A DNA stretch of 64,000 bases from Parahaliea aestuarii (GCF_008064635.1 NZ_VRYZ01000004.1:1-64000), one strand, 5' to 3'. Positions 1-10,869 are shown, numbered from the stretch's first letter. Program-made: numbers and translations. The notes: generated from the letters alone by a model not told the origin.

Positions 1-366
1 CACGCGGTTCGATGTGCCATAAAAAAACCTCCGAACCTTTCGGATCGGAGGTTTTGATTGGTGGAGCTAACGGCCGGGGTCGCGTCCGACATCGAACCGC
101 ACGCGGTTCGATGTACCATAAAAAAAACCCCGAACCTTTCGGATCGGAGGTTTTGATTGGTGGAGCTAACGGCCGGGGTCGCGTCCGACATCGAGCCGCA
201 CGCGGTTCGATGTGCCATAAAAAAACCTCCGAACCTTTCGGATCGGAGGTTTTGATTGGTGGAGCTAACGGCCGGGGTCGCGTCCGACATCGAAACGCAC
301 GCGGTTCGATGTGCCATAAAAAAACCTCCGAACCTTTCGGATCGGAGGTTTTGATTGGTGGAGCTA
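1..366. repeat. Tandem array of 99-bp tRNA-tail/terminator units
   Basis: Three full units begin at 1, 100 and 199. A fourth begins at 298 and runs straight into the tRNA-Ala gene. Read on the minus strand, each unit carries GCGGTTCGAT (identical to part of the tRNA T-arm), about 20 unrelated bases, then TTAGCTCCACCA (identical to the tRNA 3' end with CCA), then a hairpin terminator with a T-run. Units are nearly identical; the second has two substitutions in the terminator stem. The array touches the window edge and may continue to the left. The open reading frame across it is an artefact of the repeat period being divisible by three. Confidence 0.9.
318..352 (-). terminator. Rho-independent terminator of tRNA-Ala
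   Basis: A 9-bp perfect stem (323-331 with 342-350) encloses a 10-base loop, and the minus strand then runs into seven T residues (318-324). It lies directly downstream of the tRNA. The same hairpin is copied in every 99-bp unit of the array. Confidence 0.85.
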
Positions 367-431
367 AGCGGGATCGAACCGCTGACCTCAACACTGCCAG
401 TGTTGCGCTCTCCCAGCTGAGCTATAGCCCC
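356..431 (-). tRNA. tRNA-Ala (anticodon GGC)
   Basis: The minus strand folds into a 76-nt cloverleaf: acceptor GGGGCTA pairing with TAGCTCC, D-arm GCTC/GAGC, anticodon stem CAACA/TGTTG with loop CTGGCAG (anticodon GGC), T-arm with TTCGATC, and an encoded CCA end. The GGC anticodon reads GCC/GCU alanine codons. Its 3' tail and terminator are duplicated in the downstream repeat array. Confidence 0.96.
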
Positions 432-557
432 AGTAAACTGGTAACTTGTTGAATTTGCTGGCAATTAATTGCGTGCAGCTCAACGAAGTGGTGCGCATTG
501 TAGTGAGGCGTCAGGAGGCTGTCAACACTTTACAGCGCATTTTCCGGGCCGGGCGTT

Positions 558-1958
558 TCAGCACTCGATAATGCTGACCGGCACCTCCAGCACATTCACT
601 GCCAGCCCCCCGCGAGCAGTCTCCTTGTACTTGTCCTGCATGTCGCGGCCGGTGTCGCGCATGGTCTTGATCACCTGGTCGAGGGAGACGTAGTGCTCGC
701 CGGAGCCGCGCAGGGCCATCCGCGCAGCGCTGATGGCCTTGATCGCGGCCATGGCATTGCGCTCGATACAGGGCACCTGCACCAGGCCGCCGATAGGATC
801 GCAGGTCAGGCCCAGGTTGTGTTCCATGGCGATCTCGGCCGCGTTTTCCACCTGCGCAGGGGTGCCACCCAGTGCATCCGCCAGGGCGCCGGCAGCCATT
901 GAACAGGCGGAGCCGACCTCTCCCTGGCAACCCACCTCGGCGCCGGAGATTGACGCGTTGATCTTGTACAGAATGCCGATGGCGGCGGCAGTCAGCAGAA
1001 AACGCGCCACGTCGTCTTCGCTGGCCCCCTTGCAGTGGGTCAGGTAGTACTTGAGCACAGCCGGAATAATCCCTGCCGCGCCATTGGTGGGCGCGGTAAC
1101 AATGCGGCCCCCGGCGGCATTCTCTTCATTGACTGCCAGGGCATAGAGCGTCACCCAGTCCATGGTGGTCAGGCTGTCATCGCCCAGCGAGCCGGATGCG
1201 CTTTTCAGTTGCCGGTGTAACTGCGCCGCCCGGCGCTTGACCTTGAGCCCACCGGGCATGATGCCCTCGGTCATGGCGCCGCGCCGGATGCAGTCGTCCA
1301 TCACCCGCCAGAGTGCCAACAGGCCCTCGCGGATCTCCGCTTCGCTGCGCCAGGATTTCTCGTTGGCCAGCATCAGCGCGCTGATCGACAGGCCGTGCTC
1401 GCGACACTGCTGCAGCAGCTCCGCGGCCGAGGTAAAGGGATAGGCGACAAGCGTCGGGTCCTCCACCAGCACATCGCCTTCGGCGGCAGCCTCGTCTATC
1501 ACAAAGCCGCCACCGACCGAGTAATAGACGCGCGAATACAGCAACTCGCCGTCATCGGCAAAGGCGCTGAAGCGCATGCCATTGGCATGGTAAGGCAGGG
1601 ATTCGGTGCGATGCATGACCAGGTCATCGCGGTAACTGAACGGGATCTCTCGCTCGCCCATCAGTGACAATCGCCCGCCCTCGCGGACCGCCGCCACGCG
1701 CTCGGCGATGCTCTCTACCTCTACCTTCTCCGGTGTCTCGCCGGCGAGGCCGAGAATCACTGCCTTGGGCGAGCCGTGGCCGGCCCCAGTGGCGCCGAGG
1801 GAACCGTAGAGTTCTGCCATCACCCGGTTACAGGTGTCCAGCTTGCCGCTGTCCTTAAGGCCCGCGGCAAACTGCCGCGCCGCGTTCATCGGCCCCACTG
1901 TGTGCGAGCTGGAGGGGCCGATACCGATTTTGAACAGGTCGAATACTGAAATGGCCAC
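558..1958 (-). CDS. sdaA: L-serine ammonia-lyase (L-serine dehydratase)
   Basis: This enzyme deaminates L-serine to pyruvate and ammonia using a [4Fe-4S] cluster. The N-terminus has the family signature [16 protein letters not shown]. The C-terminal half has the cysteines expected to bind the cluster, in [19 protein letters not shown] and VQVPCIERN. The length of about 466 residues fits the single-chain proteobacterial type (E. coli SdaA is 454). I chose a GTG start at 1958, which gives [10 protein letters not shown] and aligns with the family N-terminus; a TTG at 1982 has no visible ribosome-binding site. It stands alone, divergent from the secreted-protein gene that follows. Family assignment is secure; the start is less so. 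Confidence 0.93.
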   Translation of the reverse strand: MAISVFDLFKIGIGPSSSHTVGPMNAARQFAAGLKDSGKLDTCNRVMAELYGSLGATGAGHGSPKAVILGLAGETPEKVEVESIAERVAAVREGGRLSLMGEREIPFSYRDDLVMHRTESLPYHANGMRFSAFADDGELLYSRVYYSVGGGFVIDEAAAEGDVLVEDPTLVAYPFTSAAELLQQCREHGLSISALMLANEKSWRSEAEIREGLLALWRVMDDCIRRGAMTEGIMPGGLKVKRRAAQLHRQLKSASGSLGDDSLTTMDWVTLYALAVNEENAAGGRIVTAPTNGAAGIIPAVLKYYLTHCKGASEDDVARFLLTAAAIGILYKINASISGAEVGCQGEVGSACSMAAGALADALGGTPAQVENAAEIAMEHNLGLTCDPIGGLVQVPCIERNAMAAIKAISAARMALRGSGEHYVSLDQVIKTMRDTGRDMQDKYKETARGGLAVNVLEVPVSIIEC

Positions 1959-2159
1959 GTTGCCATCCACTGGTTGCTGCAATAGGGGTATTGTAGGCCC
2001 GGTCGCGGGTCGAGAGCCACCGCTGCGACGCGTGGCTTGAGCGCGACAGTGGCCGCAACAGGATTGATAGGCTATACCTGAAACTGGTGTTCGCGCCTAC
2101 CCGCCGCCAGCGGTCGGGAGCATGCCGTCATGCCAACTGGAATCCAAAAAGGAGGCGAC

Positions 2160-4454
2160 GTGGCCAACTTTGCCCATCCCACTCTGTACCTGCAACAGCT
2201 GTTGTATCGATTGATCCCGCTGCTTGCGCTGCTCTTCGTCCCTGCCGCGCAGGCCATCGAATGGCCGCAGGAAATCAGCGCCCCGGAGGGCACCATCGTG
2301 GTCTACCAGCCGCAACCGGAATCGCTGCAGGGCGACACCCTGAAAGCCAGGGCGGCCATCTCGCTGGAGATGAAAGACGGCGGCGAGCCGATTTTCGGCG
2401 CCATGTGGTTCGAGGCCCGGCTGGACACCGACCGCGCCAGCGGCATCGCCACCGTGCGCGACATAAAGGTCAGTAAAGTGGGCTGGCCGGACTCCAAAGA
2501 CGCCGGTGAACAGCGCTTCACAGCCATTATCGAATCTGCGGTACCGGAAAACGGCTTTGCCATTTCGCTCGAGCGCCTGACGGCGTCGCTGGCAACTGCC
2601 GAGGTCGAGGAGAAGAGCCTCGAGGAACTGAAGACGGAACCACCGGCTATCGAGTTTTCGGAGCAGTTGGCAGTGCTGCTGATCTACGATGGCAAACCGC
2701 ATTTTTCGAAAGTGGAGAACAGCCCCTATGAGCGGGCACTGAACACGCCCTTCCTGGTGGCACACAACACCCAAAGCGGTAATTACTACCTCGGCAGCGG
2801 CAAGTGGTGGTACCAGGCGAAGGATGCCCTCGGGCCCTGGGTACCCGCCACTTCACCACCGCAGGACCTGGTCAGCCTTATCGATGCGCCCACAGACGCA
2901 GAAGAGTCCACGGCGAAAACACCGCCACAGGTGGTCGTGGCCACCCGTCCCACCGAGTTGATTGCCACCGACGGCAAACCGGACTGGCAGTCACTGCCCG
3001 GCGCTGAGCTGCTCTATGTCAAGAACACGGAAACACCGTGGATACGCCAGCTCTCAACCGGGAATATGTACGTCCTGCTATCGGGCCGCTGGTACCGCGC
3101 CAAGTCCCAGGACGGCCCGTGGACGTTTGTCCGCGCAGATGAATTACCCGAGGGCTTCAAGGATATCCCGCCCGCCTCCGATCTCGGCGGCACCCGTGTG
3201 TCGGTGGCGGGTACCGAGGAGGCCGAAGAGGCCATGCTCGACGCCAGTATCCCGCAAACCGCCGCCATCAAGCGCGAGGGCACCAACCTGCAGATCGAAT
3301 ATGACGGCGAGCCGAAGTTCGAGCACATCAAGGGCACCGATGTCGCCTACGCGGTCAACACCGGTGCCCAGGTGCTGAAAATCGAGAACCGCTATTACGC
3401 CGTAGACAACGGCGTGTGGTTCGAATCCGACCAGGCCACCGGCCCCTGGATCGTGGCGGACACGGTACCGGAAGAGCAGATCGCCAAGATACCCCCGAGT
3501 TCTCCGGTCTATAACGTCACCCATGTTCACATTTACGAGGCTACGCCGGAGGTTGTCTACGTCGGCTATACCCCGGGCTATATGTGGTCGTTTCCCTACT
3601 ACGGCGTGCCTGTCTACGGTACCGGCTGGTACTACCCGCCCTACTTTGGCAGCTTCTACTACCCGCGCCCGCCCACCTGGGGCTTTCACGTTGGCTACAA
3701 CCCCTGGACCGGCTGGAATTTCGGTGTCAGCTGGAGCAACGGCTTTTTCAACTTCGGCATGAGTTGGGGCGGTGGCTGGGGTGGCGCCTACCGTCCCTGG
3801 GGTTGCTGCGGCGGCTGGTACGGCGGTGGCTATCGCGGCCCGGTAGTGATCAACACCGGCGATATCAATATCGGCAACAACATCAACATCGGCAACCAGA
3901 CCAATATCCGCAATCGTATTGACCAGCACAACCACAACCTCAAAGGCCAGACACTGCAGGGGCGCAACCTCTACCAACAGGGAGGCAACAGCCAGCGCCT
4001 GGCCAGCAGCGACGCCGTCGGTCGCCTGAAGGAAGCGCGCCCGGTCGACAATCGGGAAAACAATGTATTCGCCGATCGCAACGGCACCATTGCACGGCGC
4101 TCTGGAGACACTTGGCAAACCCGGGAGAACGGCACGTGGCGCAACTCGGATAGCTTTGAAACCGCACAGGACAAGGTTGCCGGCATGAGCGAGAGCGAAC
4201 GCCAGCAGGCCCGGGATAATATCCAGGGCAGCGTTTCACAGGCCCAGGACCGGGTCAGCGGGATGAGCGAGCAACAGCGCCAGCAAGCCATGCAGAATGC
4301 GCGCGATCGCGGCCAACAGTACTCCCAGCAGCACCAGGTACAGCAGCGCCCACAGATCGACCGCAGCGGCCTGAACAGGGACTACCGGGCGCGCAACCTG
4401 GGCGCCACACGCGAAATGCGGCGGCCGCAGATGGGCGGCTTGCGCCGCCGCTAG
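2160..4454 (+). CDS. Large secreted W/Y/G-rich protein of unknown function
   Basis: The product has about 764 residues and I do not recognise a named function. A GTG start at 2160 is chosen because AAAAAGGAGG lies 4 bases upstream; an ATG at 2130 lacks such a site. The N-terminus is a signal peptide with hydrophobic core LIPLLALLF and a likely cut after PAAQA. The middle contains several related modules ending in a W..A...GPW pattern ([40 protein letters not shown]), probably a small repeated beta fold. Next comes a tract very rich in Y, P, W and G, then an N/I/G-rich stretch ([13 protein letters not shown]). The C-terminal tail is glutamine- and arginine-rich with MSE(S/Q)(E/Q)RQQA repeats. 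Its stop overlaps the convergent gltX stop. It is likely periplasmic or cell-surface. Confidence 0.8.
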   Translation: MANFAHPTLYLQQLLYRLIPLLALLFVPAAQAIEWPQEISAPEGTIVVYQPQPESLQGDTLKARAAISLEMKDGGEPIFGAMWFEARLDTDRASGIATVRDIKVSKVGWPDSKDAGEQRFTAIIESAVPENGFAISLERLTASLATAEVEEKSLEELKTEPPAIEFSEQLAVLLIYDGKPHFSKVENSPYERALNTPFLVAHNTQSGNYYLGSGKWWYQAKDALGPWVPATSPPQDLVSLIDAPTDAEESTAKTPPQVVVATRPTELIATDGKPDWQSLPGAELLYVKNTETPWIRQLSTGNMYVLLSGRWYRAKSQDGPWTFVRADELPEGFKDIPPASDLGGTRVSVAGTEEAEEAMLDASIPQTAAIKREGTNLQIEYDGEPKFEHIKGTDVAYAVNTGAQVLKIENRYYAVDNGVWFESDQATGPWIVADTVPEEQIAKIPPSSPVYNVTHVHIYEATPEVVYVGYTPGYMWSFPYYGVPVYGTGWYYPPYFGSFYYPRPPTWGFHVGYNPWTGWNFGVSWSNGFFNFGMSWGGGWGGAYRPWGCCGGWYGGGYRGPVVINTGDINIGNNINIGNQTNIRNRIDQHNHNLKGQTLQGRNLYQQGGNSQRLASSDAVGRLKEARPVDNRENNVFADRNGTIARRSGDTWQTRENGTWRNSDSFETAQDKVAGMSESERQQARDNIQGSVSQAQDRVSGMSEQQRQQAMQNARDRGQQYSQQHQVQQRPQIDRSGLNRDYRARNLGATREMRRPQMGGLRRR

Positions 4455-5950
4455 CCAGCCGCGGCTGGCGGCAGTTCCTGGTAGGCCTTTTCCAGGCGCT
4501 TGGCGGCTTTCTTGGAGACACCGCCAAGCACTTCGATGGCGTGACGCAATCGGGCCCGGCTCATGTCAGGCCCCAGCAGTTCCATGGAGTCCACCACCGA
4601 GAAGGAGGCACTGGTGCCGGCGATGGCGATAAATACCGGTGCCAGGAAGTCTTTCACTTTTACGCCCTCGGCGTCCGCCAGGGCCTTCAGTTCATTCCAG
4701 ATCGCGTCGCGGTTCCAGCTGGCCATGGCTTCCATGCGCCACAGAGCGAACTGCAGGCCGCGCACCACGTCCTCGCGCTCACCCTTGATCGCCGCAAAGC
4801 TGTCTTCTGTAATCGGCAGCGTGCCTGACACCAAAAAAGCCGCCAGCGGCGCAAAGTCGCTGAGAGTCTCCATGCGCTTCTGGGCATGGGGCAGTACCTT
4901 GCGCAGGTTGTCACTGTTGAAAGCCCAGTCCACCAGGCGCTGGGCCAGCTGGTCAGTGTCGAGGTCTTCACGCATCCACAGGCCGTTCAGCCAGCGCAGC
5001 TTTTCCACATCAAAGATGGGGCCACCGAGGGATACGCGCTGGATGTCGAACTGCTCCAGCATTTCCGGCAGGGAGAACTTCTCGCGCTCGTCGGGCATGG
5101 ACCAGCCCATGCGGCCGAGGTAGTTCAGCAGCGCCTCGGGCAGAAAGCCCATGCGCTGGTAGTACAGAATGCTGGTGGGATTCTTGCGCTTGCTGAGCTT
5201 GGATTTGTCAGGGTTGCGCAGCAGGGGCAGGTGACAGAGCTTCGGCATGTCCCAGCCGAAGTACTCGTACAGCAATTTGTGTTTGGGCGCCGAGTTAATC
5301 CACTCCTCGCCGCGCAGCACATGGGTAATGCCCATCAGGTGGTCGTCCACCACGTTGGCCAGGTGGTAGGTGGGCATGCCATCGGATTTCAGCAGCACCT
5401 GGGCGTCCACCAGGTTCCAGTCCAGTTCGATGGTGCCGCGCAGCATGTCGTCGATTTCACAGCGGCCGTCGTCTTCCGGCACCATCATGCGGATGACGTA
5501 GGGCGCGCCGGCCGCTTCACGCTGCGCCACTTCCTCAGCCGGCAGCAGCAGGTCGGAAGGCTTCAGGGCCATGCTGTTACCCGCCGCACGGCGCGCCTCG
5601 CGCAGGGCGTCCAGCTCCTCGCTGGTGCGGTAGCAAATGAAGGCCTTGCCCTCTTCCACCAGCTTGCGGGCGTACTCGCCGTAGATCTCCATGCGCTCGC
5701 TCTGGCGGTAGGGGCCGTGCTCGCCACCGACATCGGGGCCCTCGTCCCAATCCAGCCCCAGCCAGCGCAGGGAATCGAGAATGGCCTGCTCGGACTCCGG
5801 CGTGCTGCGCACCTGGTCCGTATCCTCGATACGCAACAGGAACTGGCCGCCGTGGGCGCGGGCAAAGCACAGGTTGAACAGGGCGATATAGGCGGTGCCG
5901 ACGTGGGGGTCACCGGTGGGGGAAGGCGCAACGCGGGTGCGAACAGTCAT
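4451..5950 (-). CDS. gltX: Glutamate--tRNA ligase
   Basis: This class I aminoacyl-tRNA synthetase charges tRNA-Glu in the cytoplasm. The N-terminal Rossmann domain has the HIGH-type motif as HVGT (residues 16-19) after APSPTGDP, and the KMSKS loop appears as KLSKR (251-255). A helical anticodon-binding domain follows. At 499 residues it matches the gammaproteobacterial enzyme. The Cys/His zinc site of E. coli GltX is not evident in the 100-130 region. The gene is convergent with the secreted-protein gene, and the two stop codons share the palindrome CTAG. Confidence 0.97.
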   Translation of the reverse strand: MTVRTRVAPSPTGDPHVGTAYIALFNLCFARAHGGQFLLRIEDTDQVRSTPESEQAILDSLRWLGLDWDEGPDVGGEHGPYRQSERMEIYGEYARKLVEEGKAFICYRTSEELDALREARRAAGNSMALKPSDLLLPAEEVAQREAAGAPYVIRMMVPEDDGRCEIDDMLRGTIELDWNLVDAQVLLKSDGMPTYHLANVVDDHLMGITHVLRGEEWINSAPKHKLLYEYFGWDMPKLCHLPLLRNPDKSKLSKRKNPTSILYYQRMGFLPEALLNYLGRMGWSMPDEREKFSLPEMLEQFDIQRVSLGGPIFDVEKLRWLNGLWMREDLDTDQLAQRLVDWAFNSDNLRKVLPHAQKRMETLSDFAPLAAFLVSGTLPITEDSFAAIKGEREDVVRGLQFALWRMEAMASWNRDAIWNELKALADAEGVKVKDFLAPVFIAIAGTSASFSVVDSMELLGPDMSRARLRHAIEVLGGVSKKAAKRLEKAYQELPPAAAG

Positions 5951-6092
5951 GGCATCTGGGGGCTTGATTCAGGGACGGGCGATTATACGGACTCGCCCGG
6001 GCAAATCCTACACGCACCTGGAGTTCAGGCAGGTGATGGGGATAAATCGAAAGGAATGTGCTGCCGGGGAAGTGAACGCCCCGGACGCAGAA

Positions 6093-6112
6093 ACCCCGGC
6101 GAAGGCCGGGGT
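6093..6112 (-). terminator. Hairpin downstream of adk
   Basis: ACCCCGGC and GCCGGGGT form a perfect 8-bp stem around GAAG. On the minus strand the hairpin is followed by TTTCTG, so it could terminate adk transcription. A near-identical hairpin occurs at 24661-24680, so it may also be a dispersed repeat. Confidence 0.5.
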
Positions 6113-6141
6113 CTCATCGGGGGCTGCTGAACAGGCGGCGA

Positions 6142-6849
<708 letters not shown>

Positions 6850-6908
6850 TTATGAATAACGCGGAGGGCAGTAACCATACACAGCGGACCCGGGAAGCAC
6901 AAGCCCCG

Positions 6909-7718
6909 TCAGTTCAGGCCCTTGGCCTGTTGCCAGAGCGCTTCCAGCTGCTCCGCTGTGCGCGTAGACAGCGGCGTCGCCGCCTTGTCGGCGGCCGCTT
7001 CCATGTGGCGAAAACGCCGTTCGAACTTGGCGGAAGAGCGCCGCAGGGCCGTCTCCGCATCCACGCCCAGCTGGCGCGACAGGTTGACGCAGGTGAACAA
7101 CAGGTCGCCCACTTCCTCTTCCACCCCCGGCGCATCCCCCGCCGCCAGGGCGGCGCGCAACTCTGCGACTTCCTCTGCGAGTTTATCGAACACCGGATCG
7201 GCGGCGGGCCAGTCAAAACCGACACGGGCGGCGCGCTTTTGCAGTTTCTGCGCCCGCGGCAGGGCCGGCAGGGCCACCGGCACATCGTCCAGCAGGCCGT
7301 GCTGCCGGCGGTCGTTGCGCTCGCCCTGCTTGATCTGTTCCCAGCTGTCCTTGACCGCTTCCACGCCGATGCGGGCGTCAACAACGCCCTCAATTGCGCC
7401 GCCGGCGAACACATGGGGATGGCGGCGCAGCAGCTTGTCGACCAGCGTATGCACCACGTCGGGGAAGCTGAACAGCTCGCGCTCGCGCCCCAGCTGGCTG
7501 TAGAAAATCACCTGGAACAGGACATCCCCCAGCTCCTCCGCCACATGGGGAAAGTCATCGTGTTCGATGGCCTCGGCCAGTTCGTAGCACTCCTCCAGCG
7601 TGGAGGGCACGATACTGCGAAAATCCTGTTTCAGGTCCCAGGGACAACCGTGCTTCGGGTCCCGCAGCCGTTCCATGACCCGCAACAAATCGTCGATGCT
7701 GTAGCGCCGCTGTTCCAT
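6909..7718 (-). CDS. mazG: Nucleoside triphosphate pyrophosphohydrolase
   Basis: MazG hydrolyses NTPs and dNTPs to monophosphates and pyrophosphate and has been linked to ppGpp homeostasis. Two tandem MazG folds are visible: the first has CPWD near residue 25 and the metal-binding EECYEL and EELGDVLFQ motifs, the second has KLAEEVAEL and EEVGDLLF. Its 269 residues match the full-length enterobacterial enzyme (E. coli 263). It begins 14 bases after relA stops, so the two are almost certainly cotranscribed, as in Pseudomonas and E. coli. Confidence 0.96.
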   Translation of the reverse strand: MEQRRYSIDDLLRVMERLRDPKHGCPWDLKQDFRSIVPSTLEECYELAEAIEHDDFPHVAEELGDVLFQVIFYSQLGRERELFSFPDVVHTLVDKLLRRHPHVFAGGAIEGVVDARIGVEAVKDSWEQIKQGERNDRRQHGLLDDVPVALPALPRAQKLQKRAARVGFDWPAADPVFDKLAEEVAELRAALAAGDAPGVEEEVGDLLFTCVNLSRQLGVDAETALRRSSAKFERRFRHMEAAADKAATPLSTRTAEQLEALWQQAKGLN

Positions 7719-7732
7719 CTCGCCTCCGGTTC

Positions 7733-9964
7733 CTATTCAGAAAGTCGCGACGCAGTGATCACGTTGCTGAGGCGGTTGATCCGCTCCAGCAGGCGCGACA
7801 GCGCGCCGAGATCCGGCACTTCCACCCGCAGGCGCATGGTGGCTGTGTGGCTCTTCTTGTTGGTCTGGGTATTGATGGACAGCACGTTGATGCGGGCATT
7901 GGCGAACAGGCCGGTGATGTCCCGCAACAGGCCCTGGCGGTCATAGCACTCAATGGCGACATCGACCTCGTAGTTCTCCTGCGGCGACTCGCCCCAGTCC
8001 ACCTCGATGATGCGTTCGGGTGAGGACTCCTCCAGCCTGACCAGGCGCCCGCAGTCACTGCGGTGAATGCTGACGCCGCGCCCCTGGGTGATAAAGCCGG
8101 TAATGCTGTCCCCCGGCAGCGGCCTGCAGCAGCCTGCCATGTGGGTGAGCAGGTTGCCCACGCCGCGCACATGCACCCGGCTGCCGGACACCTTGCGACT
8201 GCCGCTGCGGGTAATTTCCAGTTTCGGTTCGGTGACTTTTTCCACCAGGCCCTGGGCGGCGTTGAGTACCTGGGCCGAGGACAGGTCCCCCGCGCCCACC
8301 GCGGCATACATGTCCTCCACGGTGCTCATCTGCACCTTGGCGGCGATGCGTTTGTAGTCCACGCTGGTCAGGGCCATACGCTTGAAATCGCGCTCCAGCA
8401 GATGGCGGCCGGCGTCGATATTCTCCTCGCGGGCCTGGGCCTTGAACCAGTGGTGGACCTTGGCCCTGGCGCGGGAAGTGCGCAAATAACCCAGCCCCGG
8501 TTGCAGCCAGTCGCGCTTGGGGCGCCCCTCCCTGCTGGTGAGAATTTCCACCCGCTCACCGGTTTGCAGGCGGTAAGTGAGCGGCACTATGGAGCCGTTC
8601 ACCTTGGCCCCGCGGCAGCGGTGCCCCACCTCGGTATGCACGTGATAGGCAAAATCCAGCGGCGTGGCGCCCTGCGCCAGATTGACCACGTCTCCCTCGG
8701 GCGTGAACACATAGACCCGGTCCTGGGCGACATCGAAACTGAACTGTTCGGCTACCCCGTGGGCGTCGCCGGTCTCTTCGTGCCAGTCCAGCACCTGTCG
8801 CAGCCAGGCGATCTTTTCCTCGTAGGTGCTGGCCATGCCGGACTCGCGGTCGGAGCCCTTGTAGCGCCAGTGGGCGCAGACCCCGAGTTCGGCTTCTTCG
8901 TGCATCTGGCGGGTGCGAATCTGTACTTCCAGAATCTTGCCTTCGGGGCCGATCACGGCGGTGTGCAGGGAGCGGTAGCCGTTTTCCTTGGGGTTGGCGA
9001 TGTAGTCGTCAAACTCATTGGGAATATTGCGCCACAGGCCGTGCACCATGCCCAGGGTGGCGTAACAGTCCTTGATTTCAGACACCAGGATGCGCACCGC
9101 GCGTATGTCGTAGACCTGGGAAAAGCCAATGCCCTTGCGCTGCATTTTGCGCCAGATGCTGTAGATATGCTTGGCGCGGCCGGTGATTTCAAATTCCAGC
9201 CCGGCGCCGGCCAATACCCGGCTCAGTTCCTCGCGCACCCGCTGGATAAAACGGTCCCGCTCCAGCCGCTTGCCGTCCAGCAGGCTGGCAATCTTGCGAT
9301 AGGCGTCGGTGTGGATGTAGCGAAAGGACAGGTCTTCCAGTTCCCACTTCAGATGGCCGATACCGAGGCGGTGCGCCAGCGGCGCGTAGACATCGAACAC
9401 TTCCTGGGCGATCGGGCGGCGCCGGGCGCCGTCATTCTTCACCGCGCGGATAGCGCAAGTGCGCTCCGCCAGCTTGATCAGCGCCACCCGCACATCGTCC
9501 ACCAGCGAGATCAGCATCTTGCGGATGTTGTCCTTCTGGCCGTGAGCCTGGCCCAGTACCGGACTCTCGGTGGGGTTTTTCAGGTCGGAAATCGCCGCCA
9601 TGCGCAGCACACCGAGCAGCATGTTGGCGACCTCGCTGCCAAACTGCTCCGACACGGCCTCCAGGGACAGTCGATCCTCGCGCACGGCCCGGTACAGCAG
9701 GCCGGCCAGCAGGCAGTCCACGCCGACGTGCAACTCCGCCAGGATCTGGCAGATATCGAGCCCCGCAGTGAAGGGGTTGGATTCGCTGGCCCAGTCCGGC
9801 ACATCGTTACCGGGGCGCGCGGCAGCTGCCTGGGCCGTGGCCAGGCCGGCCTGCAGGCGCGCCTGCTCGGCGGCATCGAAAGCCACCGGCAATTGCGCCA
9901 GCCAGCGGTCGAGATCGACTTCGCCGGCCTCGCTAAGGTGTGATTCTTCCCTTACCCGAACCAT
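7733..9964 (-). CDS. relA: GTP pyrophosphokinase (ppGpp synthetase I)
   Basis: RelA makes (p)ppGpp on ribosomes stalled by uncharged tRNA. The N-terminal hydrolase-like domain lacks the HD metal pair (LLAGLLYRAV in the corresponding place), as expected for monofunctional RelA rather than SpoT. The synthetase domain has EFDDYIANPKENGYRSLHT and EVQIRTRQMHEEAELG. A TGS domain (TPEGDVVNLAQGATPLDFAY), a zinc-finger/helical region with CCRP, and a C-terminal ACT domain follow. The length of 743 residues is normal (E. coli 744). cysM lies 8 bases upstream and mazG 14 bases downstream. Confidence 0.97.
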   Translation of the reverse strand: MVRVREESHLSEAGEVDLDRWLAQLPVAFDAAEQARLQAGLATAQAAAARPGNDVPDWASESNPFTAGLDICQILAELHVGVDCLLAGLLYRAVREDRLSLEAVSEQFGSEVANMLLGVLRMAAISDLKNPTESPVLGQAHGQKDNIRKMLISLVDDVRVALIKLAERTCAIRAVKNDGARRRPIAQEVFDVYAPLAHRLGIGHLKWELEDLSFRYIHTDAYRKIASLLDGKRLERDRFIQRVREELSRVLAGAGLEFEITGRAKHIYSIWRKMQRKGIGFSQVYDIRAVRILVSEIKDCYATLGMVHGLWRNIPNEFDDYIANPKENGYRSLHTAVIGPEGKILEVQIRTRQMHEEAELGVCAHWRYKGSDRESGMASTYEEKIAWLRQVLDWHEETGDAHGVAEQFSFDVAQDRVYVFTPEGDVVNLAQGATPLDFAYHVHTEVGHRCRGAKVNGSIVPLTYRLQTGERVEILTSREGRPKRDWLQPGLGYLRTSRARAKVHHWFKAQAREENIDAGRHLLERDFKRMALTSVDYKRIAAKVQMSTVEDMYAAVGAGDLSSAQVLNAAQGLVEKVTEPKLEITRSGSRKVSGSRVHVRGVGNLLTHMAGCCRPLPGDSITGFITQGRGVSIHRSDCGRLVRLEESSPERIIEVDWGESPQENYEVDVAIECYDRQGLLRDITGLFANARINVLSINTQTNKKSHTATMRLRVEVPDLGALSRLLERINRLSNVITASRLSE

Positions 9965-9972
9965 GCTGGATG

Positions 9973-10869
9973 TCAGGCTCCGGCGAACACGCCGGTGGAC
10001 AGGTAGCGATCACCGCGATCGCAGATGATGGCCACGATCACCGCATTCTCCACTGTTCCGGACAGGCGCAGGGCACCGGCCACGGCGCCGCCGGAAGAAA
10101 CACCGCAGAAGATGCCCTCCTGTGCCGCCAGTGCGCGCATGGTGCGCTCTGACTCGGCCTGTGAAATGTCCATCACCCGATCCACCCGGGAGGCATCGAA
10201 AATTTTCGGCAGGTAAGCTTCGGGCCAGCGTCGGATACCGGGAATACTGGAGCCGTCCATCGGCTGCAGGCCAATGATTTCCACCGCGGGGTTCATTTCC
10301 TTGAGGTAGGCGGAACAGCCCATGATGGTACCGGTGGTGCCCATGGAACTGACGAAGTGGGTGACACTGCCCGCCGTCTGCTGCCAGATCTCCGGCCCCG
10401 TACCCTTGTAATGCGCCAGGGGGTTGTCCGGGTTGGCAAACTGATCCAGTACCCGCCCCTCGCCCCGGGCCTGCATGGCGAGGGCCAGGTCGCGGGCGCC
10501 CTCCATGCCCTCCTCCTGACTCACCTCGATCAGGGTGGCGCCATAGGCAGACATGGCCTGTTTGCGCTCATCACTCATATGCGACGGCATGATCAGGGTG
10601 AGGGGGTAGCCGCGGATGGCCGCAGCCATAGCCAGCGCAATGCCGGTATTGCCGCTGGTGGCCTCGATCAGGCGGTCACCGGGCTGAATCTCGCCGCGGG
10701 ATTCGGCCTCGACAATCATGCTCAGGGCCGGGCGATCCTTCACCGAGCCGGCCGGATTGCTGCCTTCCAGTTTGACGAGAATGGTATTGCTGGTAGCACC
10801 CGGGAGGCGCTGCAGTCGCACCAGCGGGGTGTTGCCGATGCAGGCTTCAATGGTTGGATACTGGGACAT
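9973..10869 (-). CDS. cysM: Cysteine synthase B (O-acetylserine sulfhydrylase)
   Basis: This PLP enzyme makes cysteine from O-acetylserine and sulfide or thiosulfate. The PLP lysine lies in GSVKDRPA (near residue 44), the substrate loop is EATSGNTG and the phosphate-binding loop is SSMGTTGT. The length of 298 residues and the ending RGDRYLSTGVF are typical of CysM rather than CysK. It is followed 8 bases later by relA. In Pseudomonas an rRNA methyltransferase gene (rlmD) usually sits between them; it is absent here. Confidence 0.95.
   Translation of the reverse strand: MSQYPTIEACIGNTPLVRLQRLPGATSNTILVKLEGSNPAGSVKDRPALSMIVEAESRGEIQPGDRLIEATSGNTGIALAMAAAIRGYPLTLIMPSHMSDERKQAMSAYGATLIEVSQEEGMEGARDLALAMQARGEGRVLDQFANPDNPLAHYKGTGPEIWQQTAGSVTHFVSSMGTTGTIMGCSAYLKEMNPAVEIIGLQPMDGSSIPGIRRWPEAYLPKIFDASRVDRVMDISQAESERTMRALAAQEGIFCGVSSGGAVAGALRLSGTVENAVIVAIICDRGDRYLSTGVFAGA

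Noticed and set aside
1-366. CRISPR array
   Set aside because: Units are contiguous 99-bp copies with no unique spacers, and no cas genes are nearby.
356-431. Integrated element at the tRNA-Ala 3' end
   Set aside because: The tRNA tail is duplicated, as after site-specific integration, but no integrase or foreign cargo lies between the copies in the visible sequence. It cannot be excluded to the left of the window.
12-452. 146-residue open frame across the left-end repeats and the tRNA gene
   Set aside because: It exists because the 99-bp unit is a multiple of three without stops in this frame. It covers a tRNA gene on the other strand and has no protein features beyond the repeated unit.
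1958-1982. TTG start for sdaA at 1982
   Set aside because: It has no ribosome-binding site and adds eight residues not matching the family N-terminus. GTG at 1958 fits better.
2097-2774. 225-residue minus-strand frame over the secreted-protein start
   Set aside because: It covers the signal peptide and first domain of the plus-strand gene, which has a good ribosome-binding site. No motif supports the minus frame.
8063-9943. 626-residue frame opposite relA
   Set aside because: Antisense shadow of a conserved gene. No signature, and the strong codon pattern belongs to relA.
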